Shown: one piece after another, positions 17,881-26,102 of the stretch
How positions within the stretch are numbered: position 1 is the stretch's first letter
Layout: each line of letters opens with the position of its first letter
From: Streptomyces sp. SPB162
GTDB taxonomy: Bacteria; Actinomycetota; Actinomycetes; Streptomycetales; Streptomycetaceae
Direction: 5' to 3'
Assembly (NCBI RefSeq): GCF_029504575.1
Contig: NZ_JAQFII010000001.1
Span: 186,001-250,000, forward strand
DNA: 64,000 nt
The notes under the pieces: model-generated
The model's input: only the letters and a program-made list of their open reading frames with translations
Databases searched by the model: none
What the model was told of the DNA's origin: nothing
Made by a program: the position numbers and the translations under genes

Positions 17881-19182
17881 ATGCGTACCTCTCTCATTGC
17901 CAAGGTCATGGTCGGCGCAGTCGGCGCGGCCCTCCTCGCGGGCTGCGGCGGCAGCTCGGACAGTGCCGGCCAGGCGCAGGACTCCGGACCGGTCAGCCTC
18001 ACCTACTGGGCCTGGGCGCCCGGCCTGGACAAGGTCGTCGACATCTGGAACAAGCAGCACCCGGAGATCAAGGTCACGGTGAAGAAGCAGGCGTCGGGCG
18101 ACGACCTGGTCACCAAGATCATCACGGCCGCGAAGGCCCACAAGTCCCCTGACCTGGTGCAGGCCGAGTACCAGGCGCTGCCCACCCTGGTCAGCAACGA
18201 CGTGCTCGCCGACATCTCGAAGCAGGCCGGCGCCACCAAGAAGGACTTCGCGGACGGCGTGTGGCAGCAGGCCACCCTCGGCTCGGACGCGCTGTACGCG
18301 ATACCGCAGGACACCGGGCCGCTGATGTTCTACTACCGCCAGGACCTCTTCCGGCAGTACGGACTGACCGTCCCGACGACCTGGGACGAGTTCGCGGCCA
18401 CCGCCCGCGCGCTGAAGCAGAAGGACGCCAAGAAGTCCCTGACCACCTTCTCCAGCGGTGACCCCGGTCTGTTCGCGGGCCTGGCCCAGCAGGCGGGCGC
18501 CAAGTGGTGGACGACCAGCGGTGACAAGTGGGGCGTCGGCATCGACGACGCCGCCTCCAAGAAGGTCGCCGCCTTCTGGGGCGGCCTGGTCAAGGAGGGG
18601 GCGATCGACAACCAGCCGATGTACACCCCGGCGTGGAACAAGGCCCTCAACACCGGCACCCAGATCGCCTGGGTCAGCGCCGTCTGGGCGCCCGGCGTCC
18701 TCACCTCCGCGGCCCCCGACACCAAGGGCAAGTGGGCCATGGCCCCGCTGCCGCAGTGGAAGAAGGGCGAGAACACGACCGGCAGCTGGGGCGGCTCGAC
18801 CACCGGCGTCACCAACGACTCGCAGCACAAGGACGCCGCCGCGAAGTTCGCCACGTGGCTCAACACCGACCCCACGGCGGTCGCCGCCCTGGTGAAGGAG
18901 GGCGGCATCTACCCCGCCGCCACCGCGGCCCAGACCGGCAGCGCGCTGGCCACGGCCCCCGACTTCTTCGCCAACCAGCCGGACTTCTACACCACCGCCG
19001 CCGGTATCGCGAAGCACACCGCCCCCGGCGCCTGGGGCCCCAACGTCAACGTCGCCTACAGCGCCTTCAAGGACACCTTCGGGAAGGCCGCCCAGAACAA
19101 GTCGGAGTTCGGCGCCGCGCTGGGCACCATGCAGCAGACCACCGTCGCCGACATGACCAAGCAAGGTTTCAAGGTCTCCTGA
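17881..19182 (+). CDS. Extracellular sugar-binding lipoprotein (galactan locus)
   Basis: A 433-residue family-1 solute-binding protein with a short Sec signal and lipobox LLAGC (Cys at about residue 22). The mature protein begins with SSDSAG and has the family pattern LTYWAWAPGLDKVVDIWNK and MFYYRQDLFRQYG. The start is ATG 17881; an upstream in-frame ATG at 17827 would sit on the operator and is unlikely. Two permease genes follow closely. The divergent GH42 suggests galacto-oligosaccharides as ligand. Confidence 0.92.
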   Translation: MRTSLIAKVMVGAVGAALLAGCGGSSDSAGQAQDSGPVSLTYWAWAPGLDKVVDIWNKQHPEIKVTVKKQASGDDLVTKIITAAKAHKSPDLVQAEYQALPTLVSNDVLADISKQAGATKKDFADGVWQQATLGSDALYAIPQDTGPLMFYYRQDLFRQYGLTVPTTWDEFAATARALKQKDAKKSLTTFSSGDPGLFAGLAQQAGAKWWTTSGDKWGVGIDDAASKKVAAFWGGLVKEGAIDNQPMYTPAWNKALNTGTQIAWVSAVWAPGVLTSAAPDTKGKWAMAPLPQWKKGENTTGSWGGSTTGVTNDSQHKDAAAKFATWLNTDPTAVAALVKEGGIYPAATAAQTGSALATAPDFFANQPDFYTTAAGIAKHTAPGAWGPNVNVAYSAFKDTFGKAAQNKSEFGAALGTMQQTTVADMTKQGFKVS

Positions 19183-19184
19183 AC

Positions 19185-20147
19185 ATGACCACTCACCGAC
19201 CGGCCACCACGAAGGCCACCCCCGCGCGCGCGTCCCGTACGCGCAGCGCGGGGCCCCGCATCGCGCCGTACGGGTTCCTCGTCCCCGCGGCCGTCCTGTT
19301 CGCGCTGATCTTCGCCCTGCCCATCGGCTACGCGGTCTACCTGAGCCTGCACAAGGTGGAGGTCAGCGGCCTGGGCCTCGGCAAGAACGCCCGCCACGAG
19401 GTGTGGGCGGGCCTGTCCAACTACACCGGCGTCCTGCACGACGGCGAGCTGCTCGACGGCACGCTGCGCATCGCCGGCTACGGGGCGGTCGTGGTGCCCA
19501 CCATGCTGGGGCTCGCGCTGCTCTTCGCGCTGATGCTGGATGCCCAGCGGACCCGGCTGCGCGGCTTCACCCGACTGGCGATCTTCCTGCCGTACGCCGT
19601 TCCCGGCGTCGTCGCGGCGCTGCTGTGGGGCTTCCTGTACCTCCCCACGGTCAGCCCGTTCCACTACCTGCTCGGCACGATGGGGCTGCCGGAACCCGAC
19701 CTGCTCTCCGGCGGCGCGATGTTCGGCTCGCTCGGCAACATCGCGGTCTGGGGCGGCACCGGATTCAACATGATCGTGATCTACACGTCGCTGCGCGCGA
19801 TCCCCGTGGAGATCTACGAGGCGGCCCGGATCGACGGCTGCTCGGAGCTGCAGATCGCGCTGCGCGTCAAGATCCCGACGGTGGCGCCCGCACTCGTCCT
19901 CACCTTCTTCTTCTCCGTCATCGCCACCCTCCAGGTGTTCAGCGAACCGACCACCCTCAAGCCGCTGACCAACTCCATCTCCACCACCTGGAGCCCACTG
20001 ATGAAGGTCTATCAGGACGCGTTCGTCCGCGGGGACATCTACTCGGCTGCCGCGACCTCCGTGGTCATCGCCGTGGTGACCCTCGTCCTGTCCTTCGGCT
20101 TCCTCAAGGCCGCCAACTCCCGCACCACCCAGGGAGCCTCACGATGA
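19185..20147 (+). CDS. Sugar ABC transporter permease (MalF type)
   Basis: A 320-residue permease with six predicted membrane segments (first: FLVPAAVLFALIFALPIGYA) and the coupling loop EAARIDGCSELQ. It starts 2 nt after the binding-protein stop and overlaps the next permease by ATGA. It forms the channel with the MalG-type partner; the ATPase must come from elsewhere in the genome. Confidence 0.9.
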   Translation: MTTHRPATTKATPARASRTRSAGPRIAPYGFLVPAAVLFALIFALPIGYAVYLSLHKVEVSGLGLGKNARHEVWAGLSNYTGVLHDGELLDGTLRIAGYGAVVVPTMLGLALLFALMLDAQRTRLRGFTRLAIFLPYAVPGVVAALLWGFLYLPTVSPFHYLLGTMGLPEPDLLSGGAMFGSLGNIAVWGGTGFNMIVIYTSLRAIPVEIYEAARIDGCSELQIALRVKIPTVAPALVLTFFFSVIATLQVFSEPTTLKPLTNSISTTWSPLMKVYQDAFVRGDIYSAAATSVVIAVVTLVLSFGFLKAANSRTTQGASR

Positions 20148-21061
20148 GCACCACGACCACCGCCCCCGGCACCGTGCCCGCCGCCGGGACCACCCCCGGC
20201 GCCGCCCAGGGCCCGCCGAAGAGCCGGCGTTCGCGCCGCCCCGGGCTGATCCCCACCGTCGTCCTGCTGGCCGGCGCCGGATACTGCCTGCTGCCGGTCG
20301 CCTGGGTGCTGATCGCTTCGACCAAGAGCAGCCGCGAGCTCTTTTCGACCTTCACCTTCCTGCCCGGCACCGGATTCACCCGGAACGTCGCCGACCTGTC
20401 GGCCTACCGCGACGGCGTGTACTGGCAGTGGATGCTGAACTCCCTCTTCTACGCGGGTGTGGGCGCGCTGCTGTCCACGGCGGTCTCCGCGCTCAGCGGT
20501 TACGCGCTGGCCAAGTACCGCTTCCGGGGCCGCGAGTCGATCTTCAACATCCTGCTGACGGGGGTGCTGATGCCACCGGTCATCCTCGCGATCCCGCAGT
20601 ACCTGCTGATGGCCAAGGCCGGACTCGCCGACAGCTACACCTCGGTACTGCTGCCGAGCATCCTGTCCCCGTACGGCATCTACCTCGCGCGGATCTATGC
20701 CGCCGCGGCCGTCCCGGACGACGTGGTCGAAGCCGCCCGGATGGACGGGGCGCGCGAGTGGGGGATCTTCACCCGTATCGCGCTGCCCATGATGCTGCCG
20801 GGGCTGGTGACGGTCTTCCTGTTCCAGTTCGTGGCCGTGTGGAACAACTTCCTGCTGCCGTACATCATGCTCGGCGACGACGAGAAGTTCCCGGTGACCC
20901 TGGGTCTCTACACCCTGCTGCAGCAGGGTGCCTCGGCCCCCGCCCTCTACACCCTTGTGATCACCGGCGCGCTGCTGGCAATCGTCCCGCTGATCGCACT
21001 GTTCCTCGTCATTCAGCGGTTCTGGAGCCTGGATTTGCTCTCCGGCGCCGTAAAGTCCTGA
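20144..21061 (+). CDS. Sugar ABC transporter permease (MalG type)
   Basis: A 305-residue permease: a Thr/Ala/Pro-rich cytoplasmic tail, six membrane helices (first: PTVVLLAGAGYCLLPVAWVL), the coupling loop EAARMDGAREWG, and the family C-terminus LLSGAVKS. It overlaps the MalF-type gene by four bases. The LacI regulator follows after 33 nt, so it is probably cotranscribed. Confidence 0.9.
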   Translation: MSTTTTAPGTVPAAGTTPGAAQGPPKSRRSRRPGLIPTVVLLAGAGYCLLPVAWVLIASTKSSRELFSTFTFLPGTGFTRNVADLSAYRDGVYWQWMLNSLFYAGVGALLSTAVSALSGYALAKYRFRGRESIFNILLTGVLMPPVILAIPQYLLMAKAGLADSYTSVLLPSILSPYGIYLARIYAAAAVPDDVVEAARMDGAREWGIFTRIALPMMLPGLVTVFLFQFVAVWNNFLLPYIMLGDDEKFPVTLGLYTLLQQGASAPALYTLVITGALLAIVPLIALFLVIQRFWSLDLLSGAVKS

Positions 21062-21094
21062 CCAGCACTGCACCTTCGCGAAGGACCTGCCCGC

Positions 21095-22117
21095 ATGAGC
21101 CGTACAGACCGGCGCCGCCCCCCGACGATCCATGACGTGGCCCACGAGGCGGGAGTCTCGCGTGGCACGGTGTCGCGGGTGCTCAACGGCGGGATCAACG
21201 TCAGCCCGGCGGCACTCGAAGCGGTCAACGCGGCCATCCGCAAGACCGGATACGTCGTCAACCGGCACGCCCGCAGCCTGATCACGGGCCGCTCCGACTC
21301 CGTCGGCTTCCTGCTCACCGAGCCGCAGGAGAAGTTCTTCGAGGACCCGAACTTCAACGTGCTGCTGCGTGGCTGCACCCAGGCCCTCGCCGCGAACGAC
21401 ATCCCGCTGCTGCTGATGATCGCGGGCACCGAGTCCGAGCGGCGGCGGATAACGCGTTACATCACGGCGGGCCACGTGGACGGGGTCCTCCTCGTCTCCA
21501 GCCACTCCGGCAACCCGATGGCCGAGCGGCTGCAGCAGGCGGGCATACCGCTGGTGGCCTGCGGCAAGCCGCTCGGCAACTCGTCGAAGGTCAGCTACGT
21601 GGCCGCCGACGACCGCGACGGCGCCCAGGAGATGGTCCGCCATCTGCACCGTTCCGGCCGCCGGCGCATCGCCACCGTCACCGGGCCGCTCGACACCCCG
21701 GGCGGCGTGGACCGGCTGGCCGGCTACCGCGAGGTGCTCGCCGAGGTCGGGCTCCCCGCGGACGAACTGCTGATCGCCGAGGGCGACTACAGCCGCGCGA
21801 GCGGCGAGTCGGCGATGGACCGGCTGCTGGAGCGGGCGCCGGACCTCGACGCGGTCTTCGTCGCCTCCGACCTGATGGCGCAGGGCGCCCTCAACGCCCT
21901 GGAGCGGGCCAGGCGCCGGGTTCCGCAGGACGTCGCCGTCGGCGGCTTCGACGACTCCCCCGCCGCGCTGGGAACGCGTCCCCCGCTGACCACCGTCCGC
22001 CAGCCGTGGGACCGGATCAGCTCGGAGATGGTGCGGGTCCTGCTCTCCCGCATCGCGGGCGAGGACCCCTCCACCGTCATCCTGCCGACGGAACTCGTCG
22101 TCCGCTCGTCCGCCTGA
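21095..22117 (+). CDS. LacI-family transcriptional repressor of the galactan locus
   Basis: 340 residues. The N-terminal helix-turn-helix reads TIHDVAHEAGVSRGTVSRVLNG (about 10-31), followed by the periplasmic-binding-protein-like sensor domain ending FDDSPAALGTRPPLTTVRQP. The start is ATG 21095 with GAAGGA about 10 nt upstream. It is the last gene of the importer operon, so it likely represses its own operon through the operator at 17812-17827. The inducer is probably galactobiose or a related product. The sigma-factor operator at 51315 suggests a second target. Confidence 0.9.
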   Translation: MSRTDRRRPPTIHDVAHEAGVSRGTVSRVLNGGINVSPAALEAVNAAIRKTGYVVNRHARSLITGRSDSVGFLLTEPQEKFFEDPNFNVLLRGCTQALAANDIPLLLMIAGTESERRRITRYITAGHVDGVLLVSSHSGNPMAERLQQAGIPLVACGKPLGNSSKVSYVAADDRDGAQEMVRHLHRSGRRRIATVTGPLDTPGGVDRLAGYREVLAEVGLPADELLIAEGDYSRASGESAMDRLLERAPDLDAVFVASDLMAQGALNALERARRRVPQDVAVGGFDDSPAALGTRPPLTTVRQPWDRISSEMVRVLLSRIAGEDPSTVILPTELVVRSSA

Positions 22118-22130
22118 CCCGCGTTCCATG

Positions 22131-22167
22131 CCGTTGACCGCTCCCTCCCACGAGGGGCGGTCAGCGG
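22131..22167. terminator. Terminator hairpin between LacI gene and CE8 gene
   Basis: A 14-bp stem with two G-T pairs (22131-22144 with 22154-22167) lies between convergent genes and overlaps the CE8 stop codon. Confidence 0.7.
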
Positions 22168-23279
22168 CATTCCTCCCACGGAGCCCAGTCGCCGAACCAG
22201 TCCGCCGGGGTCTGGGCCGCCGCTTCTCCGGGGGTGAGCTGCGGCCGGTCGGCGGGAACCGGAATCGCCGCACCTGGGCCGCAGTTGCGGTACTCGCGGA
22301 AGCGCTGGCTCTGCCAGGGGTACGCGGCCGACATGTTCGCGTACGGCTCGGGCGCGTTGATGCCGGCGCCGAGCAGGCTGTCGCGGACGGTGAGCATGGG
22401 TACCGCGGTGGTGTCCGAGCTGGGCACCCAGGGGCGGGCCAGCCGGTAGAAGCCGTCCGGGGCCGTGCTGCTGATCCGTGAACGGACGACCAGGTAGCCG
22501 TACGGGGTGGAGACGGCGGTGCTGGGAGCGAAGACGAAGCCGTACGGGGCCGAGGCCAGGTCGGTGCGGTTCAGTGTGCGGAAGTGGGAGGTGTCGAACA
22601 CTGCGGTGGCGCGCCCGAAGACGAAGTCGACATCGCCCTCGACGTAGCAGCGGTGGAAGTACTGCCGGGCGATGGTGGTCCTGGCCGGGGTGTCGGCGTA
22701 CAGGGTGTCCTGGTGGCCGAGGAACCGGCATGTGTGGAAGGCCGCGCGGTCGCCCGTCGTCTTGAGGGCGACGGCCTGGGTGCCGGTGATCTCCGGGTGG
22801 TCCGCGCGCAGCCAGTCGTTGGCGAACGTGAGGTCGCGGGCGGTGAAGCCGTCGGCCTGGACCGTGGTGGTGGCGGAGCCGGAGGTGCCGTAGGTGCCGG
22901 AGCCGTCGGGCTTCGGCGTGCCGTTGGCGTGATCGTAGACGATGACGGTGTCGCGGGCGTCGCCGCTCGCGCCGATCAGCGTGAGACCGGTCTTGGCGGC
23001 GGGGACGGTGACCGTCTCGCGGTAGACGGCCGCGGCGAGGACGACTGTCCACGGCTCGGCGGGGTTGTCCGGGGTCGCGGACACCGCGGCCGGCACGGTC
23101 AGGTGGTCGCCGCGGCCCCGCGGGTCGACGTAGCGGGTGCGGTCGTCGCGGCGCCCGGCGGGCGAACCGTAGCGGCCGAACGGCCGCGCGGAGCGGGAGC
23201 CGGGACGGGTGAAGCCGGTGACGGAGCCGGCGGCCGCGGCGGCGGCGCCCAGGACGGCGGCTCTGCGGGTGAGGGACAT
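22161..23279 (-). CDS. Secreted pectinesterase (CE8)
   Basis: A 372-residue pectin methylesterase that removes methyl groups from homogalacturonan. The Tat-like N-terminus has TRRAAVLGAAAAAAG. Catalytic motifs of CE8 are visible: GHQDTLYA, GDVDFVFGRAT (two Asp) and LARPW (Arg; the usual Gly before it is Ala here). The region ADGFTARDLTFANDW is also typical. It is the last gene of the leftward pectin series, following PL1 by 71 nt with a strong hairpin between. De-esterified pectin is the substrate of the neighbouring pectate lyase. Confidence 0.92.
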   Translation of the reverse strand: MSLTRRAAVLGAAAAAAGSVTGFTRPGSRSARPFGRYGSPAGRRDDRTRYVDPRGRGDHLTVPAAVSATPDNPAEPWTVVLAAAVYRETVTVPAAKTGLTLIGASGDARDTVIVYDHANGTPKPDGSGTYGTSGSATTTVQADGFTARDLTFANDWLRADHPEITGTQAVALKTTGDRAAFHTCRFLGHQDTLYADTPARTTIARQYFHRCYVEGDVDFVFGRATAVFDTSHFRTLNRTDLASAPYGFVFAPSTAVSTPYGYLVVRSRISSTAPDGFYRLARPWVPSSDTTAVPMLTVRDSLLGAGINAPEPYANMSAAYPWQSQRFREYRNCGPGAAIPVPADRPQLTPGEAAAQTPADWFGDWAPWEECR

Positions 23280-23308
23280 GGGGCCACTCCTTCGCTGGTG
23301 GGAGGGGA

Positions 23309-23340
23309 CCGGGCGGGCCGGACCGTTCCGGCCCGCCCGG
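23309..23340 (-). terminator. Hairpin terminator after PL1
   Basis: A perfect 14-bp stem (CCGGGCGGGCCGGA / TCCGGCCCGCCCGG) with a 4-nt loop lies 11 nt past the PL1 stop. It may only partly stop transcription into CE8. Confidence 0.7.
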
Positions 23341-23350
23341 CAGTGCGCTG

Positions 23351-24676
23351 CTACAGCCGCCCGGCGCCCGCGCCGCAGTCGACGATGTGCGGAACCGCGC
23401 TCGGACGGTCGACACGGGTGCGCAGCGCCGGAGTCCAGCCCGCGTCACCGGCGATGACCGTGGCGGGGTGGGCGGCGTTGAACGCGCCGAGGAGGTCCGT
23501 CTCCTTGCCGTTGACGACGTTGTGGTGCTCCGTCATCGCGGTGCCCTTCCAGTACGCGATGACCCGGTCGGCGCCGACCGTCTTGGGCAGCGTGAACGCG
23601 TTCGCCTCCGCGACGAGTTGGGACTTGAAGCCGACGCCGAGGCTGTAGACGTATTCCTGGCCCGTGGTCACGACGTAGTGGTTGTTGTACGTGTCGACCT
23701 GGCCGAAGCGGACCCGCGGCGCGCGTTCGGTGATGTTCTTGAACAGGTTGTGGTGCAGGGTCACGCGCAGCTTGCCCGCGTCGGTGGCGGCGGCACCGTC
23801 GCTGTTGCCGAAGAGCAGGGTCTTGTCGTGGTCGGTGAAGGCGTTCCAGGAGGCGGTGACGAGGTCGGCACCCTTGACGATGTCGAGTTCTCCGTCGTGC
23901 TGCTGGTAGATCCGCCCGAAGTAGAACGGCTGGGCGGCGTCGGGACGGCGGCCGTCGGTGAACGTGTTGTGGTCGATCCAGACGTGGGTGGCGCCGTAGA
24001 CGACGAGGTTGTCGTACTCGGAGTTCCAGTTGCCGGTGGCGCCGTCGGTGGGGTCCCACTGCGGGAAGCAGTCGAACGCGTCCTCGAAGGTGAGGTTGCG
24101 GACGATCACGTTGTCCGCGTTCTTGACCTGGAGGTCGAGGGCGAGCAACTTTGCGTGCTTGCCGACGCCCACGATGGTGGTGTTGGAGCCGACCAGGAGC
24201 TGGACCCGCGCGCCCTGCCGGGCGGCGGAGGCGGCACGGGCGTCCTCCTGCGGGCCGGTGGGCACGGTGGTGGTCCCCCAGGTGGCCGGGTCGTACGCGG
24301 CGAGGTAGGCGTCCAGCGCATAGCCGTCGGTGGCGTAGTCCGCGCAGCTCAGCGGCTGTCCGGCGGCGTCGGTGTTGCCGTCGATGGTGCCCTTGATCTG
24401 GATGATCTTGGGGGTGGCGTCGCCGCCGTTGAGGGCGGCGGCGAGCTGCGCGCGGGTGCTGACGGTGAAGGTGTGGGCCGCGTCGGCGGCCTGACCGCCG
24501 GTGGTCCCGGCACCGGACGACGCCCAGCCGTCCCCCGCGGGTAGGGCGGCGCGGGCGGGCGTGTGATGCGCTGCCTGGGCGGCCGGCGCGTGGGCCGCCT
24601 GGGCCGGCGCGGCCAGCGCCAGGGAGGTGCAGCCGATCAGCACAGCAATTACATGGGCATGACAGGTTCTTCTCAT
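23351..24676 (-). CDS. Secreted pectate lyase (PL1)
   Basis: A 441-residue enzyme with a Sec signal peptide (cleavage near AQAAH), then a PL1 right-handed beta-helix. Visible motifs are NADNVIVRNLTFEDAFDCF, QWDPTDGATGNWNSEYDN (calcium region), HVWIDHNTF, and RAPRVRFGQV holding the catalytic arginine. It cuts alpha-1,4-galacturonan by beta-elimination. It is a clear paralogue of the lyase at 49885-51243 (same block order, many identical motifs), so the two arose by duplication or from a common transfer. The upstream neighbour is a sugar-binding protein; CE8 lies downstream. Confidence 0.92.
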   Translation of the reverse strand: MRRTCHAHVIAVLIGCTSLALAAPAQAAHAPAAQAAHHTPARAALPAGDGWASSGAGTTGGQAADAAHTFTVSTRAQLAAALNGGDATPKIIQIKGTIDGNTDAAGQPLSCADYATDGYALDAYLAAYDPATWGTTTVPTGPQEDARAASAARQGARVQLLVGSNTTIVGVGKHAKLLALDLQVKNADNVIVRNLTFEDAFDCFPQWDPTDGATGNWNSEYDNLVVYGATHVWIDHNTFTDGRRPDAAQPFYFGRIYQQHDGELDIVKGADLVTASWNAFTDHDKTLLFGNSDGAAATDAGKLRVTLHHNLFKNITERAPRVRFGQVDTYNNHYVVTTGQEYVYSLGVGFKSQLVAEANAFTLPKTVGADRVIAYWKGTAMTEHHNVVNGKETDLLGAFNAAHPATVIAGDAGWTPALRTRVDRPSAVPHIVDCGAGAGRL

Positions 24677-24720
24677 GACGACTCCCGCTGAGGCGAAGGG
24701 AACGGACGGAGGGAACGGAC

Positions 24721-24756
24721 GCGGCGGGGCGCCGGTGGGGGGCGGCGCCCCGCCGC
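24721..24756 (-). terminator. Hairpin after the sugar-binding protein gene
   Basis: A perfect 13-bp stem (24721-24733 with 24744-24756) with a 10-nt loop lies just past the stop of the binding-protein gene. It is likely to limit read-through to PL1. Confidence 0.65.
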
Positions 24757-24761
24757 GGGTA

Positions 24762-26102
24762 TCAGCTCTTGTGCTTCTTGTAGTCCGCCTGCGCGGCGTT
24801 GAGCTTGTCCGCGAGCTTGTCGGCGAACTGCTTGGCCGTGGTCTTGCCGAGCAGCAGCTTCTGGAAATCCGGCTCGGAGTCGGCCTTGGTGATGCTGTTC
24901 CAGTCCGGCAGGTAGTACGGGAACTGCACGATCTTGGTCTTGGGATCGTTGAGCGAGTCCATCGCGGCCTTGGTCGGCTTGGCGTCAGTGATCCACTTGT
25001 CCCACTCGGTGTCGGTGTTGGCCGGGATCGCGCCCGCCGACTGGTTCCAGAGGCTGTTCATCTCGGCCGAGGCGGCGAACTCGATGAACTTCCACGCGGC
25101 CGCCTTGTTGGAACCGGACTTGAACAACCCGAGCCCGTCGACGGGGTTGGACACGATGGTCCGCACTCCGCCGTCGGTGGCCGGCGGCAGTGGGATGCCG
25201 TCGATCTTCTCCTTGCCGAACGCCTTCACATGGTCGTTGTACGAACCGAGGTTGTGCTGCAGCATCCCGATGCTGCCCTGGTCGAACTCGGCGACCATCT
25301 TCACGAAGTCGTTGTTGAGGTCGGCCGCGGGCGTCGCCTTCTTGTACAGGCCGACGTACTTCTCCAGCGCGGTGATGTTCGCCGGGTCGTTGACCGTGGT
25401 CTTGTCGCCGTTCCAGAAGGTGTCGATCCCCGACTGGGCGTACATCATCTCCAGCGCCTGGGCGATCGAGCCCTTGCCGCCGCGCAGGGTGAAGCCGAAC
25501 TTGTTGTTCTTGACGTCCGTCAGCTTGTCGGCCGCCGCGTACAGGCCCGCCCAGGTGGTGGGCGGCTGCAGACCGGCGGCGGTGAACAGGTCCGTGCGGT
25601 ACCACAGCGTGCCCTGGTTGGCCGACGTCGGCACCTCGTAGAGCTGCTGGGCGTCACCGCCCGCCGCCTGGACGCTGGTGACCATGCCGGCGACGAGCTT
25701 GCCCTTCAGCGCGCTGTCGTTGATCCGGTCGGTGAGCGGCTCCAGGGCGTTCTGGGCGACCATGTTGGCCAGGTACGCCGTGCCGACGCCGCCCACGTCG
25801 GGCAGGCCTCCACCGGCGATGGCGGTGTCGTACTTCTTCTGTACGTCGGCGATCGGGATGCCGACGTACTCGACCTTGATGCCGGGGTTCTTCTTCTCGA
25901 ACGCGGCGATGATCTGCTTCCAGACCGCGGTACGCACCCCACCGTTGTTGTCCCAGAAGACGATCTTCCCCTCCCCCTTGCCCTCGTCGCCCGACGAGGT
26001 GCCGGAGTCACCACAGGCGGTGGCGGTGATCGCGAGTGTGGCGGTGATCGCCGTGGCGGCGATCAGACGGGTTCTGCGGCGTGGCTTCTTCGACTGTGAC
26101 AT
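24762..26102 (-). CDS. Extracellular sugar-binding lipoprotein (pectin locus)
   Basis: A 446-residue family-1 binding protein with lipobox TATAC (Cys at about residue 30). The mature protein has GKIVFWDNNGGVRTAVW and LWYRTDLFTAAGLQPPTTW. ATG 26102 has GAAAGAG about 6 nt upstream. It is unusual in lying downstream of its permeases (29736-31540), with an oxidoreductase, DUF6807 and GH43 genes between. A 77-bp GTGCGGTG-type repeat sits in its leader. The ligand is probably an oligosaccharide from pectin or arabinan; the exact one cannot be read. Confidence 0.9.
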   Translation of the reverse strand: MSQSKKPRRRTRLIAATAITATLAITATACGDSGTSSGDEGKGEGKIVFWDNNGGVRTAVWKQIIAAFEKKNPGIKVEYVGIPIADVQKKYDTAIAGGGLPDVGGVGTAYLANMVAQNALEPLTDRINDSALKGKLVAGMVTSVQAAGGDAQQLYEVPTSANQGTLWYRTDLFTAAGLQPPTTWAGLYAAADKLTDVKNNKFGFTLRGGKGSIAQALEMMYAQSGIDTFWNGDKTTVNDPANITALEKYVGLYKKATPAADLNNDFVKMVAEFDQGSIGMLQHNLGSYNDHVKAFGKEKIDGIPLPPATDGGVRTIVSNPVDGLGLFKSGSNKAAAWKFIEFAASAEMNSLWNQSAGAIPANTDTEWDKWITDAKPTKAAMDSLNDPKTKIVQFPYYLPDWNSITKADSEPDFQKLLLGKTTAKQFADKLADKLNAAQADYKKHKS